DNA of 64,000 nt from Curtobacterium sp. VKM Ac-2865 (GCF_015350905.1 NZ_JADKRZ010000001.1:930001-994000); one strand, 5' to 3'. Shown: positions 26,538 through 35,713, numbered from the stretch's first letter. Program-made: numbers and translations. The notes: generated from the sequence alone by a model not told the origin.

Positions 26538-27506
26538 TCAGGCCGCGTCGAACACGACCGTCATCTCGGCGAGGTCGTCCTCGCTCGGCACCCAGGCGGT
26601 CCCGGCGTCGACGTTCTGCGTGATCTGCTCCGGCCGTGTGGCCCCGGCGATGACGCTGGTGAGCCCGGGCTGCGCGAGGAGCCAGGCGAACGTGGCCTGC
26701 AGCATCGTGACGCCGCGCTCGTCGCAGAAGCGCTGGTACTCCTCGAGCACGTCCCACGGGGCGGAGTCGAGCAGCTCGGGCTTCAGTCGGGTCAGGCGGC
26801 CGTCCTGGGGGCGGTCGCCGCGCGTGTACTTGCCGCTGAGCAGGCCGTTGTACAGCGGGAAGAACGGCAGGAACCCGAGCGCGTACGCCCGGACCGCCGG
26901 CAGCACCTCGGCCTCGACGTCGCGGGACAGCGGGCTGTACTCGTTCTGCGCGGAGACGAACGCGGTGGTGCCGGCGATGGACGCGGTCAGCTCGGCCTCG
27001 GCGATCTGCCACCCGGCGAAGTTCGAGTGCCCGACGTAGCGGATCTTGCCCTCGCGCACCAGGTCGTCGAGGACCGACAGGGTCTCCTCGATCGGCGTCA
27101 CCGAGTCCGGGCGGTGCATCTGGTACAGGTCGATCCAGTCCGTGCCGAGGCGCCGCAGGGACGACTCCACCGCGAGCCGCACGTAGCGCCGGGACCCGCG
27201 CACGCCCCAGTCGGGACCGTTCGCCCCGGCCATGTCCATGCCGAACTTCGTCGCGAGCACGACCTCGTCCCGCCGCCCGGCGATCGCCGCACCGAGCATC
27301 GTCTCCGACTGCCCCGGCGTCCCGCCGTAGATGTCCGCCGTGTCCAGCAGGGTGACGCCGGCGTCGAGCGCCGCGTGCACGACTGCGTCGGTGCCGTCCT
27401 GCGTCTCGGTCACCGTCCCCGGTCTGCCGAAGTTGTTGCAGCCGAGTCCGACGGTGGAGACGACGAGCCCGGAGGGGCCGAGAGGACGGTGTTCGATGCC
27501 GGTCAT
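26538..27506 (-). CDS. Aldo/keto reductase
   Basis: 322 aa (alpha/beta)8 barrel, NADPH-dependent. DTADIYGGTPGQSE (catalytic Asp and Tyr), ATKFGMD (Lys), YQMHRPD (His) give the complete tetrad; GATRPEQITQN is the cofactor-binding end. It is of the AKR family with broad carbonyl substrates. A TACGGT -10 box lies six bases before the ATG. Confidence 0.93.
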   Translation of the reverse strand: MTGIEHRPLGPSGLVVSTVGLGCNNFGRPGTVTETQDGTDAVVHAALDAGVTLLDTADIYGGTPGQSETMLGAAIAGRRDEVVLATKFGMDMAGANGPDWGVRGSRRYVRLAVESSLRRLGTDWIDLYQMHRPDSVTPIEETLSVLDDLVREGKIRYVGHSNFAGWQIAEAELTASIAGTTAFVSAQNEYSPLSRDVEAEVLPAVRAYALGFLPFFPLYNGLLSGKYTRGDRPQDGRLTRLKPELLDSAPWDVLEEYQRFCDERGVTMLQATFAWLLAQPGLTSVIAGATRPEQITQNVDAGTAWVPSEDDLAEMTVVFDAA

Positions 27507-27512
27507 GGTCCG

Positions 27513-27518
27513 ACCGTA
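27513..27518 (-). promoter_or_regulatory. -10 box of a leaderless promoter (aldo/keto reductase)
   Basis: TACGGT followed by CGGACC and the ATG at 27506. Confidence 0.5.
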
Positions 27519-27606
27519 CCGGCGCGGCCCCGAACTGGGGCTGCGCCAGGACCACGCTTCCCGGCTAGAACTGATGGTGGATCAGCCGACGGAGGGAGCA
27601 GCACAC

Positions 27607-28701
27607 GTGGCGTCGCACCGCATGCCCGATTCCGATCGACCCCGCCGGCCCGTCCCGGCCTGGGTGACGGCACCCTACGTCGAGGGCGCCCAGGGCAGCA
27701 CCGTCCTGGAGGCTCCCCCTGCGTCCGCGACGACCGCTCCGGCGGCACAGTCCGCCGGGTCCACCCCGTCGCACGTCGCCCCCGGCTCGGTGCCGGTCCC
27801 GCTGAGCGTGCCCGAGGCCGAGCTCACCGGGATCGTCGTCCCGGACTACATGCCGTCCGAGGAGCACCTGCCGCCGGCACCCACCTCGCCGACGGTCCAC
27901 ACGCGTCCGTTCGACCGCGCGACCGAGCTCGCCGTCCCCGCGCCGGTCTCCCCCGTCGACGCCGGAGCCACCACGCCCGCCGCTGCGCGCACCGAGGCCC
28001 TCGTCGGCGCCGGCATGAGCGCCCCCACACCGTCGGGGTCGCACGCCGGACCGATCGCCCCGCGCACCGGCCAGCCACGGTTCTCCGTCCCCGGCCTGGA
28101 ACACGTCGTCGTCGAGGGCACCGACACCGAGCCCTCCGGCCCCGTCGGCTACCGCACGCCTCGCCGCTTCGCCCACCAGCAGGGTGCCGGCGCCCTCGCC
28201 GCTGCGGCCCCCGCGCCGACGACCCCCTTCGACACGGTGCTCGCCGCACCCACCGTCACCGCCCCGCCCACGACCGCGCCGTTCGGGACCGACACCGGGA
28301 CCACGGCGACCGGGTCCGAGGAGGCCGAGCCGAGCCTCCCGTCCGGTGCGCCCACCGAGTCGACGACGCGACGCGCGGCGATCGGGGCGACCCCTGGTGC
28401 CGTGCTCGGCACGGTCGCTGCCCTGGTGACGATCGGTCTGGCGGCCTGGTGGTTCACCGCTCCCGCGACCGTGCACGTCGTCGGGCTGGCACTCGGCCTG
28501 GTCGCGCTCCTCTGCTCGGTCGCGACCCTGCGGAACCGGGCTGCCACGTGGCAGCGGCCGGTCGCCCTGCTCGGGGCCGCGCTCGGCGGCGTCGGGACCC
28601 TCGTGCTGCTGTGGGCGGTCGCGAGCGCGATGCTGCCGATGGCCGGCGTGACGCTGCCCGACATCACGGGCACGGGCGTCGTCCCCACGCTCGCGCCCTG
28701 A
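27607..28701 (+). CDS. Membrane protein with long Pro/Thr-rich N-terminus, unknown
   Basis: 364 aa. Residues 1-250 are low-complexity and rich in Pro, Thr, Ala and Ser (disordered); the C-terminal third has three hydrophobic spans (VLGTVAALVTIGLAAWWF, VVGLALGLVALLCSVATL, and a third from LLGAALGGVG to AVASAML). No recognised domain. The GTG at 27607 has GGAGGG ten bases upstream; an ATG at 27574 is in frame but has no such site. The protein likely has a cytoplasmic disordered region. Confidence 0.75.
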   Translation: MASHRMPDSDRPRRPVPAWVTAPYVEGAQGSTVLEAPPASATTAPAAQSAGSTPSHVAPGSVPVPLSVPEAELTGIVVPDYMPSEEHLPPAPTSPTVHTRPFDRATELAVPAPVSPVDAGATTPAAARTEALVGAGMSAPTPSGSHAGPIAPRTGQPRFSVPGLEHVVVEGTDTEPSGPVGYRTPRRFAHQQGAGALAAAAPAPTTPFDTVLAAPTVTAPPTTAPFGTDTGTTATGSEEAEPSLPSGAPTESTTRRAAIGATPGAVLGTVAALVTIGLAAWWFTAPATVHVVGLALGLVALLCSVATLRNRAATWQRPVALLGAALGGVGTLVLLWAVASAMLPMAGVTLPDITGTGVVPTLAP

Positions 28702-28715
28702 CGCGGCCCGCGTCC

Positions 28716-29573
28716 TCAGACCGCGCGGACGACCCCGCGCGACAGGATCGCGTTCGTCAGGGCGTCGATCGGCTCGCGCTGCACGGTCGGGTTGGCGATG
28801 AGGACGTAGTCGACGGCCGGCAGGTCGGGCAGCCCGAGTCGCTGCGACACCTTCACCAGGTCGGCGGGGATGAGCGAGTGCGGGAACACCGCCACGCCGA
28901 TGCCCGCGCGGACGGCCGCCAGCACGCCGTTCACGTCGCGGGTGTTGCAGGTGATGCGCCAGGTGCGGCCGGCGGCCTCGAGGGCGTCGATCGCCATCTG
29001 GCGGCTGATGCTCGGGGCCTGGTAGACGATGAGCGGCACGGGCTCGTCGCGTTCCACCGCGATGCCGTCCTGCGCCATCCACACCATCTGGTCCGTCGCG
29101 ACGCGGGTGCCCTCGGCCGACTCCCCCGCCGTCTGCTTGATGAACACGAGGTCGAGCTGACCGGCGTGCACCCGGCGGAGCAGCGGTGACGACTGGTTCA
29201 CCGTCAGTTCGAGGTTGACCTGCGGGTGCAGGCGCCGGAAGTCCCGCAGGATGCGCGGCAGCTGCGTGATCGCGAGGTCGTCCGCCGCACCGAACCGGAG
29301 CCGTCCGCGGGTCGCCGACCCGGAGAAGTACGCGTCCGCGGTGGCGTGCGCCGCCAGGATCGTCCGCGCGAACCCGGCCATCGCGTCGCCGTTGTCGGTC
29401 AGGGTCACGCCGCGGGTGTCCCGCGCCACGAGGGTCCTCGACACCGCGGTCTCGAGCCGCCGGACGTGCTGCGACACCGTCGGCTGGCTGATGCCCAGAC
29501 GCGCCCCCGCCTGCGTGAAGCTGCGGGTCTCGGCGACCGCCAGGAACGTCTGCAGGAGCACGGGATCGATCAC
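28716..29573 (-). CDS. LysR-family transcriptional regulator
   Basis: 285 aa. N-terminal winged helix (TFLAVAETRSFTQAGARLG, ISQPTVSQHVRRLE) and a periplasmic-binding-like effector domain. GTG start at 29573 with GGAGGG seven bases upstream. Divergent from the MFS transporter across 132 bases, so it probably controls that gene in response to an exported compound (inference). Confidence 0.92.
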   Translation of the reverse strand: MIDPVLLQTFLAVAETRSFTQAGARLGISQPTVSQHVRRLETAVSRTLVARDTRGVTLTDNGDAMAGFARTILAAHATADAYFSGSATRGRLRFGAADDLAITQLPRILRDFRRLHPQVNLELTVNQSSPLLRRVHAGQLDLVFIKQTAGESAEGTRVATDQMVWMAQDGIAVERDEPVPLIVYQAPSISRQMAIDALEAAGRTWRITCNTRDVNGVLAAVRAGIGVAVFPHSLIPADLVKVSQRLGLPDLPAVDYVLIANPTVQREPIDALTNAILSRGVVRAV

Positions 29574-29596
29574 GGTGGGCCCTCCGGTCGCGCGGT

Positions 29597-29643
29597 CATT
29601 CGAGAACGCAATGGACTGATAGCCACCATACGGGTGTCGAATG
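29597..29643. promoter_or_regulatory. Candidate LysR operator between the regulator and the MFS gene
   Basis: CATTCGA (29597-29603) and TCGAATG (29637-29643) are inverted with 33 bases between, as in paired LysR recognition and activation sites. Confidence 0.35.
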
Positions 29644-29705
29644 GCCACGGAGCAACTAGTTTTGAGCGGGTACCTTCCCGCCCCCGACCGCCGGAGAGCC
29701 CCACT

Positions 29706-31031
29706 GTGAGCGCGTCATCGACGACCCTCCACCCGCCCACCGAACCGCTCCCGATCCAGGCCACACGTCCGCCGTGGCGCCACACCCTGATCGCCCTGTC
29801 GGTGCCGAACTTCCGCCTGTTCACCGCGACGAACCTGGTCGCGATGACCGCCGGGTGGATGCAGCGCATCGCGCAGGACTGGCTCGTCCTGCAGCTCACC
29901 GGCTCCGTGGCACAGGTCGGCATCACCGTCGCGTGCCAGTTCGCGCCGATGCTGCTGTTCGGGCTCTTCGGCGGCGTGCTCGTCGACCGGTTCTCCAAGC
30001 GGGCGCTGATGATGATCACGCAGGGGGCCTTCGCCCTGCTCTCCGCGCTGCTCGCCGCCCTGACCCTGGCCGGGGTGGTGCAGGCGTGGCACATCTGGGT
30101 GATCGCCTTCGTCGTCGGCATGGTGACCGTGATCGACAACCCCGCGCGCCAGGTGTTCGTCACCGAGATCGTGGGGCACAAACACCTGCGGAACGCCATC
30201 AGCGTGAACTCGTCGGTGTTCCAGCTCGGCGGCATGATCGGGCCCGCCCTGTCCGGCGCGCTCCTGGTCGCCGTCGGAGCGGGGTGGTCGTTCGGCGTGA
30301 ACGCGATCGCCTGCGTGGCCGTCGTCGTGACGCTCGGGTTCCTCCGCGTCTCCGAGCTGCACCGCACCCCGGCGGCGCCCCGCGGCAAGGGACAGCTCCG
30401 CGAGGGGCTCCGCTACGCCGTCAGCAAGCCCACGATCATCGTGCCGGTGATCCTGGTGGCGTTCTTCTCGGTCTTCGCGCTGACGATGCCCGTGCTGCTG
30501 TCGGCCTTCGCGTCTCAGGTCTACGACGTCGGCGCCGGCGGCTACGGCCTGTTCAACTCCGCGGTCGCGGTCGGCGCGCTCGTCGGGGCCCTGCTGTCGA
30601 CCCGGCGCGCGGTGGTCCGGCTGCGCACGATCGTCGGCGGGGTGTTCTGCACCGGCCTCCTGCTCGTGGTCTCCGGCTCGATCCCGGTGATCGCGCCGTT
30701 CACGGTGATGCTCGTCGCCGTCGGGATGTCACAGCTGCTGTTCCAGACCGCGTCGAACTCCATGGTGCAGCTGTCCTCGAACACGGCGATCCGCGGGCGC
30801 GTGATGTCGCTCTACATCCTCGTGCTGCTCGGTGGCCAGGCGATCGGCGGGCCGCTCATGGGCCAGGTCGTCGACCACTTCGGCGCGCACGTCGGGATGA
30901 TGGTCGCCGGCGGCGTGCCCGCCGCGGCGGCCGCCGTGATCGGCGTGGTGCTCGCCCGGCGGGGCGGCTTCCACCTGGCGGTCCGGATGCGGCACCACAT
31001 GCCGCTGCCGGCGATCGTCGGGCACCGCTGA
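29706..31031 (+). CDS. MFS transporter, EntS/DHA3-like exporter
   Basis: 441 aa with about twelve hydrophobic spans. NFRLFTATNLVAMTAGWMQRIAQDW is the usual N-terminal region (two segments), GGVLVDRFSKR is motif A-like, and NPARQVFVTEIVG follows helix 4. This branch includes enterobactin and macrolide exporters. Substrate unknown. GTG start at 29706 after CCGGAGAG. Likely regulated by the divergent LysR. Confidence 0.9.
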   Translation: MSASSTTLHPPTEPLPIQATRPPWRHTLIALSVPNFRLFTATNLVAMTAGWMQRIAQDWLVLQLTGSVAQVGITVACQFAPMLLFGLFGGVLVDRFSKRALMMITQGAFALLSALLAALTLAGVVQAWHIWVIAFVVGMVTVIDNPARQVFVTEIVGHKHLRNAISVNSSVFQLGGMIGPALSGALLVAVGAGWSFGVNAIACVAVVVTLGFLRVSELHRTPAAPRGKGQLREGLRYAVSKPTIIVPVILVAFFSVFALTMPVLLSAFASQVYDVGAGGYGLFNSAVAVGALVGALLSTRRAVVRLRTIVGGVFCTGLLLVVSGSIPVIAPFTVMLVAVGMSQLLFQTASNSMVQLSSNTAIRGRVMSLYILVLLGGQAIGGPLMGQVVDHFGAHVGMMVAGGVPAAAAAVIGVVLARRGGFHLAVRMRHHMPLPAIVGHR

Positions 31032-31032
31032 C

Positions 31033-31074
31033 GGACTGGAGGCCCGTGGCGGGGCCGCCCCGAGCCTCCCGTCC
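31033..31074 (+). terminator. Terminator after the MFS gene
   Basis: GGACTGGAGGC pairs with GCCTCCCGTCC (one mismatch), enclosing an inner GGCGG/CCGCC hairpin. Confidence 0.65.
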
Positions 31075-31108
31075 GGTGGGTGGTGCGGTGCGGCTCCGCA
31101 CAACGGAG

Positions 31109-31146
31109 AGCGGCTCGCGCCACGGACGTCCGTGGCGCGAGCCGCT
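31109..31146. terminator. Bidirectional terminator of a family shared with 45158-45193
   Basis: 18-bp perfect stem AGCGGCTCGCGCCACGGA with its complement and a 2-base turn, flanked by CACAAC and GTTGTG that also pair. It lies between the MFS gene and the converging NAD(P)-binding gene. Confidence 0.8.
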
Positions 31147-31165
31147 TCTGGTTGTGCGACGTGGG

Positions 31166-31813
31166 TCAGTAGGCGACGCCGAACCGGGCCTGGTGGTGCG
31201 CCGGCGTCTCGATCTCGTCGACGAACGCGATGCCGAAGTCCTCGCCGGAGATCTCCGACTTGCCGTCGGCGTCCGAGAGCAGCAGGTCGTCGCTCGTGCG
31301 GTAGGTGCCGCGGCGCTCGCCCGGGTTGAAGCTGCCGTACGCAGCGGCGGGGCTGACGTAGAACCAGTCGACGTCGGTGTCCGACGCGCGGAGGGCCTCG
31401 AGGATCTGGCCGTGGCTCTTCGCCTCGCCCTTGAACGCGTCGGGGAACTCGGCGGTGTCGTACAGCGCCGGGCCGCCCTCGGCCACGAGCAGCGAGCCCG
31501 CGCCGCCGACGATGCCGAGTCGTGCACCGGCCGCAGCGGCCGCGTCGACGAAGTGCTGGAAGCGGTCCTTGAGCTCGGTGCCGTCGGACTGCACGGCGTG
31601 CAGGGCCACGACGACCACGTCGGCGCCCGCCGTGACCTCGGTGACGAAGGCGGGGTCGAAGGCGTCGCCCTGCGCGAGGGTCAGGTGCTCGGCAGCCTCG
31701 AGCTTGGAGGTGTCGCGCGCGACGGCGACGACCTGGTGGCCGCGGGAGAGGGCCTCGTGGGTGATGGCGGAGCCGGCGTAGCCGGTGCCTCCGAAGACGA
31801 CGATGGTGGACAT
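31166..31813 (-). CDS. NAD(P)H-binding atypical SDR protein
   Basis: 215 aa. Opens IVVFGGTGYAGSAITHEAL (nucleotide-binding Gly motif), contains VVVALHAVQSDG and LGIVGGAGSLLV. Related to YwnB/SDR-a5-type proteins that bind NAD(P) and lack the classical Tyr-Lys active site. ATG at 31813 with AAGGAG six bases upstream. Divergent from an HxlR regulator with a palindrome between them, so likely repressed by it and induced by redox stress (inference). Confidence 0.88.
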   Translation of the reverse strand: MSTIVVFGGTGYAGSAITHEALSRGHQVVAVARDTSKLEAAEHLTLAQGDAFDPAFVTEVTAGADVVVVALHAVQSDGTELKDRFQHFVDAAAAAGARLGIVGGAGSLLVAEGGPALYDTAEFPDAFKGEAKSHGQILEALRASDTDVDWFYVSPAAAYGSFNPGERRGTYRTSDDLLLSDADGKSEISGEDFGIAFVDEIETPAHHQARFGVAY

Positions 31814-31864
31814 GCGTGCTCCTTGTTCAGTCAGTGCGGACGTGCAGGAGCCACTGTATGCGCG

Positions 31865-31881
31865 TTACTCTCTTTGAGTAA
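31865..31881. promoter_or_regulatory. Operator-like palindrome between the SDR and HxlR genes
   Basis: TTACTC-N5-GAGTAA, perfect 6-base arms. TTACT-N7-AGTAA spacing is typical of HxlR/DUF24 regulators such as YodB and CatR. It is 33 bases before the HxlR start. Confidence 0.65.
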
Positions 31882-31914
31882 GTAGGCACCTCGTGGTGCG
31901 TGACGGAGGTCGAC

Positions 31915-32280
31915 GTGCGTGTTCTCGAATACAGCCCCTACGCGGCGGACTGCCCCTCGCGGCAGCTGCTCGACCGGATCGGCGACCGCTGGAGCGTCCT
32001 GGTGATCGGCACGCTCGCGGACGGTCCCGTGCGGTACTCGGCGATCGCCGCGCAGGTGCAGGGCGTGTCGCAGAAGATGCTCACGCAGACGCTCCGGGCG
32101 CTCGAACGTGACGGCCTGGTGACGCGGACCGTCTTCCCCGAGGTCCCGCCGCGCGTCGAGTACGAGCTCACCGACGCCGGACGGTCGCTCCGCACGGTGC
32201 TGCAGCCGCTCGAGGACTGGGCGACGTCGCACATGGCGGCGGTCGCCGTGGCGCGCGAGGAGTACGACGCGGCGCGGTGA
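31915..32280 (+). CDS. HxlR-family (DUF24) transcriptional regulator
   Basis: 121 aa winged helix. DRIGDRWSVLVIGTLADGPVRY and GVSQKMLTQTLRALERDGLVTR are diagnostic; CPSRQLLD carries the conserved N-terminal Cys used for thiol sensing in this family. GTG at 31915 is chosen for the GGAGG five bases upstream; the GTG 15 bases earlier lacks one. It should repress the divergent NAD(P)-binding gene. Confidence 0.92.
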   Translation: MRVLEYSPYAADCPSRQLLDRIGDRWSVLVIGTLADGPVRYSAIAAQVQGVSQKMLTQTLRALERDGLVTRTVFPEVPPRVEYELTDAGRSLRTVLQPLEDWATSHMAAVAVAREEYDAAR

Positions 32281-32361
32281 GCGGGACGGGGTGCGGCCGG
32301 GCGGCCGGGCGGTGAGTGGGACAGGGCTCCCAGGGCGCGGCTCCCCCGGCGCAGCGCCGCC

Positions 32362-32376
32362 AGGACCTTCGACCCT
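32362..32376 (+). promoter_or_regulatory. DevR/DosR-like box 1 (stress protein 1)
   Basis: AGGACCTTCGACCCT. Shares 10 of 15 positions with boxes at 35714 and 36713. Its start is 37 bases before the -10 box, placing it near -42 of the predicted start site, a classic activator position. Confidence 0.6.
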
Positions 32377-32398
32377 GGTGGGCAGCGGGCGCCGTCCA

Positions 32399-32404
32399 TA
32401 GCGT
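32399..32404 (+). promoter_or_regulatory. -10 box of a leaderless promoter (stress protein 1)
   Basis: TAGCGT followed by GCGCCC and the ATG at 32411. Confidence 0.5.
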
Positions 32405-32410
32405 GCGCCC

Positions 32411-33270
32411 ATGGACCTCGAACGCATCACCGTGGGTGTCGACGACAGCGACGGCAGCCGAGCCGCACTGCGATGGACCGCTGACCGGGCGACTCGTCGG
32501 ACGTCGTGGATCCGCCTGGTGCACGTCGTCCGTCGCCGTGGGCCCGACGAGGCCGCTGCCGAGCGCGTCCTCAGCGACGCCCGGTCCGTGCTGGCACGCC
32601 TGGCCCCCGCGACCGAGGTCGAGACCATCCTCAGCGCTGGCGACGTCGCGGAGGCCCTCGTCGAGATCGCCGCGGCGGACGACCTGCTGGTCATCGGCGC
32701 ACACCGCGACCGGATCCTCCGGTCGGCACTGCACGGGTGGCTGCCGGAACGCATCGCGACCCGGTCGACGATCCCGACCGTGCTGGTGGCGGAGGACTGG
32801 GAACTGCACGACGGCCCGGTCGTGGTCGGTGTCGGCGTGGACGGGCAGGACGGGGCCGCCGTCGACTTCGCGGTGCAGGAAGCCCGTCGGGGCACCGTGT
32901 CCGTCGACCTGCTCGGCGCGTGGCGGCTCCCGCTGCCGCTCGGTGCCGCGCGGCCGGTCACGATCCTCGAGGACCCCGGGCTGTCCAGGAGGGCGCGGCG
33001 CTCCAGCTCGCCGGCGCTGCCGTCCGGGCCCGGACCGCCCTGCCCGACATCGACCTGCACAGCGCCGTGGTCGAGGGCGGTGCCGCCGAGGTGCTGGCGG
33101 AGCGGGCTCGGACCGCCTCGCTCGTCGTCATCGGCCGCGACCACCGGACGACGCTCGGGGGCGCACTGTTCGGCTCGACCGCCCGCGGGCTGCTGCACCA
33201 CACCCGCACGCCCGTGTGCGTCGTCCCGAACGCGCCCGTCGCCGTGGTCGTCGACCGCCCCAGGGTCTGA
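32411..33270 (+). pseudogene. Tandem universal stress protein broken by a frameshift
   Basis: The first frame (32411 on) gives a good UspA domain (ITVGVDDSDGSRAALRW, LLVIGAHRDRILRSALHGWLPERIA) and the start of a second, then becomes Ser/Pro/Arg-rich nonsense after about 32980. The other frame resumes the second UspA domain from AVQEGAALQLAGAAV to GRDHRTTLGGALFGST and TRTPVCVVP, ending at 33270. The break is in CCCCGGG at 32974-32980; adding one base would give one 287-residue protein matching its intact paralogue at 35764. It is a pseudogene, a phase-variable gene, or a sequencing error. Confidence 0.85.
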
Positions 33271-33273
33271 GCG

Positions 33274-35088
33274 ATGCCCGTCCTGACGCCCGTCCCGCGC
33301 ACGACGGCGAGCGACGACCCGCGGACCATCGTGAGCCATCGAGCGATGAGCGGCACCGCGGACGGGCACGGCGTGCACCAGATGGACAGCGACCTCACCT
33401 TCCCCGACGGCGCCCGGTCCGAACTCGAGCGGACGATCGACGAGCTCGTCACCCACGCGCAGTCGGTCCTCCGCACGCAGGGACGCCTCCGGGACCTGCT
33501 CGACACGAACCGGCACATCGTGGAACGACTCGACCTGCCGACCACCCTCCGAGCGGTGGTCGAGGCCGGGGTCGAACTGGTGGGCGCTCGGCACGGGTCG
33601 CTCTCGCTGACCGGTGACGGTGCCACGACCGAGCACGTCGAAGCCGACGGCCTCGTGGCGAGCGTGGCCAGCTCGGGCGTGGTCGTGACCGTCGGGGCCA
33701 GCGTCGGCCTGGGCACGGGGGCACCCCCACCCCGACCACCGCAGACCGCTGCGGGTCACCTCGACGTCCCGATCCGCGTCCGCGGAGCCGTGCTCGGCGA
33801 GCTCTCCCTCGTCGCCCAGGACGGCAGCCGGTTCACGCTCGAGGACGAACAGCTCGTGGCCGCCCTGACCGCGACCGCCGGCGTCGCGCTCGAGAACGCG
33901 CGCCTGTTCGACGAGGCCCGGCGCCGACAGCAGTGGACGACGGCGATGCGGGACATCTCCGCGGCACTCCTCGCCGATGCCGAGCTCGACGACGTGCTGA
34001 CCATGATCATCGACCGGATCGCCGCGTTCGTCGACGCCGACCTGGTGTGCGTCGCGGTGCCGACGGCCACACCCAGCCGCGTCCGGATCGCCGTCGCCAC
34101 CGGGGCCGCGGCCGACGGTGTCCGCGGCCGGGAGATCGCCGTCGCCGGCACCCTGGCCGGCCGAGCCATGCGCGACGGCCGGTCTGCGGCGAGCGACGAC
34201 CCGCTCGAGACGACGCTCCTCGACGGGCAGCCGCCGCTCGGGCCCTCGATCGCGATCCCCCTCCGGGCCCCCGGCAGGGACCTCGGGGCGCTGCTCGTGT
34301 CCAGACGCCCCGGGACCGCGCGGTTCTCCACGAGCGAGATCGACATGGCAGACGAGTTCGGCCGGCAGACCAGTGTCGCCCTCGCAGTGTCCCGGGGCCG
34401 CCGCGACCGGCACCGCCTCGAGCTCGCCGAGGAGCGGAGCCGCATCGCCCGGGACCTCCACGACCACGTGATCCAGCGGCTGTTCGCCTCCGGGCTGGCG
34501 CTGCAGGGCATGGCGGCGACCGCACCGGTCGACCTCCGTGCCCGGATCGAGGACCAGGTGGACTCCGTCGACGCCGCGATCCGGGAGGTCCGCACCGCGG
34601 TGTTCGCGCTGGGAGCCGTCGCCAGGACGCACGCTCCGACCACCAGGGACCGTCTGCTCGCGGTCGTCAGCGAGATCCGGCCAGCGCTCACCGTGCCGCC
34701 ACAGATCACCTTCGACGGGCGCGTCGACCTCGACGTCCACGGAGCGCTCAGCGACGACGTCGTCGCGGTCGTCCGGGAGTCGCTGACGAACGTGGCGCGC
34801 CACGCACCGGACGCCGCCAGCCGCATCAGTGTCTCCGTCGACCCCGGGACCCGGACGGCAGGCCAGGGCGCCGGAGCGACCGGCCCGTCGCTCCGCACCG
34901 TCCGGGTCGTGGTGGACGACGACGGGCCGGGCCCCGGTGACTCCGGTCGTCGCAGCGGGACCGCGAACCTCGCCGTCCGGGCGCAGCTGCGCCACGGCAC
35001 GTTCGACGTGGACGCGGGGCCGCACGGTGGCACCCGCGTCGTCTGGGTCAGCCCGATCGAGGACGCGACACCGACGGGGGAGCACTGA
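33274..35088 (+). CDS. GAF-domain sensor histidine kinase, DevS/DosT-like
   Basis: 604 aa, no membrane span. Two GAF domains (about 70-200 and 225-375; IVERLDLPTTLRAVVEAGVELVGARHGS begins the first, read as two segments), then HisKA_3 with phospho-acceptor His396 in RIARDLHDHVIQRL, and a HATPase_c domain (RESLTNVARHAPDA, DDDGPGPG). The layout is that of mycobacterial DevS/DosT redox-oxygen kinases. Whether GAF1 binds haem cannot be told here. It starts four bases after the broken stress gene and ends in a TGATG overlap with the regulator gene. Confidence 0.92.
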   Translation: MPVLTPVPRTTASDDPRTIVSHRAMSGTADGHGVHQMDSDLTFPDGARSELERTIDELVTHAQSVLRTQGRLRDLLDTNRHIVERLDLPTTLRAVVEAGVELVGARHGSLSLTGDGATTEHVEADGLVASVASSGVVVTVGASVGLGTGAPPPRPPQTAAGHLDVPIRVRGAVLGELSLVAQDGSRFTLEDEQLVAALTATAGVALENARLFDEARRRQQWTTAMRDISAALLADAELDDVLTMIIDRIAAFVDADLVCVAVPTATPSRVRIAVATGAAADGVRGREIAVAGTLAGRAMRDGRSAASDDPLETTLLDGQPPLGPSIAIPLRAPGRDLGALLVSRRPGTARFSTSEIDMADEFGRQTSVALAVSRGRRDRHRLELAEERSRIARDLHDHVIQRLFASGLALQGMAATAPVDLRARIEDQVDSVDAAIREVRTAVFALGAVARTHAPTTRDRLLAVVSEIRPALTVPPQITFDGRVDLDVHGALSDDVVAVVRESLTNVARHAPDAASRISVSVDPGTRTAGQGAGATGPSLRTVRVVVDDDGPGPGDSGRRSGTANLAVRAQLRHGTFDVDAGPHGGTRVVWVSPIEDATPTGEH

Positions 35089-35708
35089 TGACGACCGTGT
35101 TCCTCGTCGACGACCACGAGGTGGTGCGCCGGGGCGTCGCCGGCATCATCGACGCCGAGCCGGACCTGCGGGTCGTCGGTGAGTCGGCCACGGTCCGCGA
35201 CACGCTCCCTCGCGTCGCCGCGACCCGCCCGGACGTCGTCGTGCTCGACGTCCGTCTGCCCGACGGCAGCGGCATCGACGCGTGCCGGGCGATCCGGGCC
35301 GCCTTCCCCGAGATCGCCTGCCTGATGTTCACCGCGTACGACGAGGAGGTCGCCAGCGCTGCTGCCCTGCTCGCCGGCGCCGCCGGGTACGTGCTCAAGG
35401 ACATCCGCGGACAGACCCTGGTCGCGGACATCCGACGCGCGGCCGCCGGCGAACGTCTGCTGCCGACCGACACCCGCGTGCGCGTCGTCGAACGGCTCAC
35501 CGCGTCCGTCCCCGACGACCAGCCGGAGCTCACGCTCCGCGAACGCCAGGTGCTCGACCACATCGCCGAGGGGCTCACGAACCGGCAGATCGGCGAACTG
35601 CTCGGACTCGCGGAGAAGACCGTCAAGAACTACGTGTCCGCGCTGCTCACGAAGCTCGGGCTGGAACGCCGGACACAGGCAGCCGTCTACCGCGCCGGAC
35701 TCCCCTGA
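35088..35708 (+). CDS. NarL/LuxR-family response regulator, DevR/DosR-like
   Basis: 206 aa. Receiver domain (VFLVDDHEVVRRG, phospho-Asp54 in VVVLDVRLPDGSG, FTAYDEE, AGYVLKDI) and a LuxR-type helix-turn-helix (LTLRERQVLDHIAEGLTNRQ and LGLAEKTVKNYVSALLTKLG). Coupled to the kinase by TGATG overlap. DevR in mycobacteria activates universal stress proteins; the same genes flank it here and carry a shared upstream box, so it probably activates its neighbours. Confidence 0.95.
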   Translation: MTTVFLVDDHEVVRRGVAGIIDAEPDLRVVGESATVRDTLPRVAATRPDVVVLDVRLPDGSGIDACRAIRAAFPEIACLMFTAYDEEVASAAALLAGAAGYVLKDIRGQTLVADIRRAAAGERLLPTDTRVRVVERLTASVPDDQPELTLRERQVLDHIAEGLTNRQIGELLGLAEKTVKNYVSALLTKLGLERRTQAAVYRAGLP

Positions 35709-35713
35709 CCGAC

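Noticed and set aside
33274..35088. Haem-binding DosS sensor
   Set aside because: The GAF layout fits, but the proximal His of DosS could not be placed, so haem sensing is not claimed.
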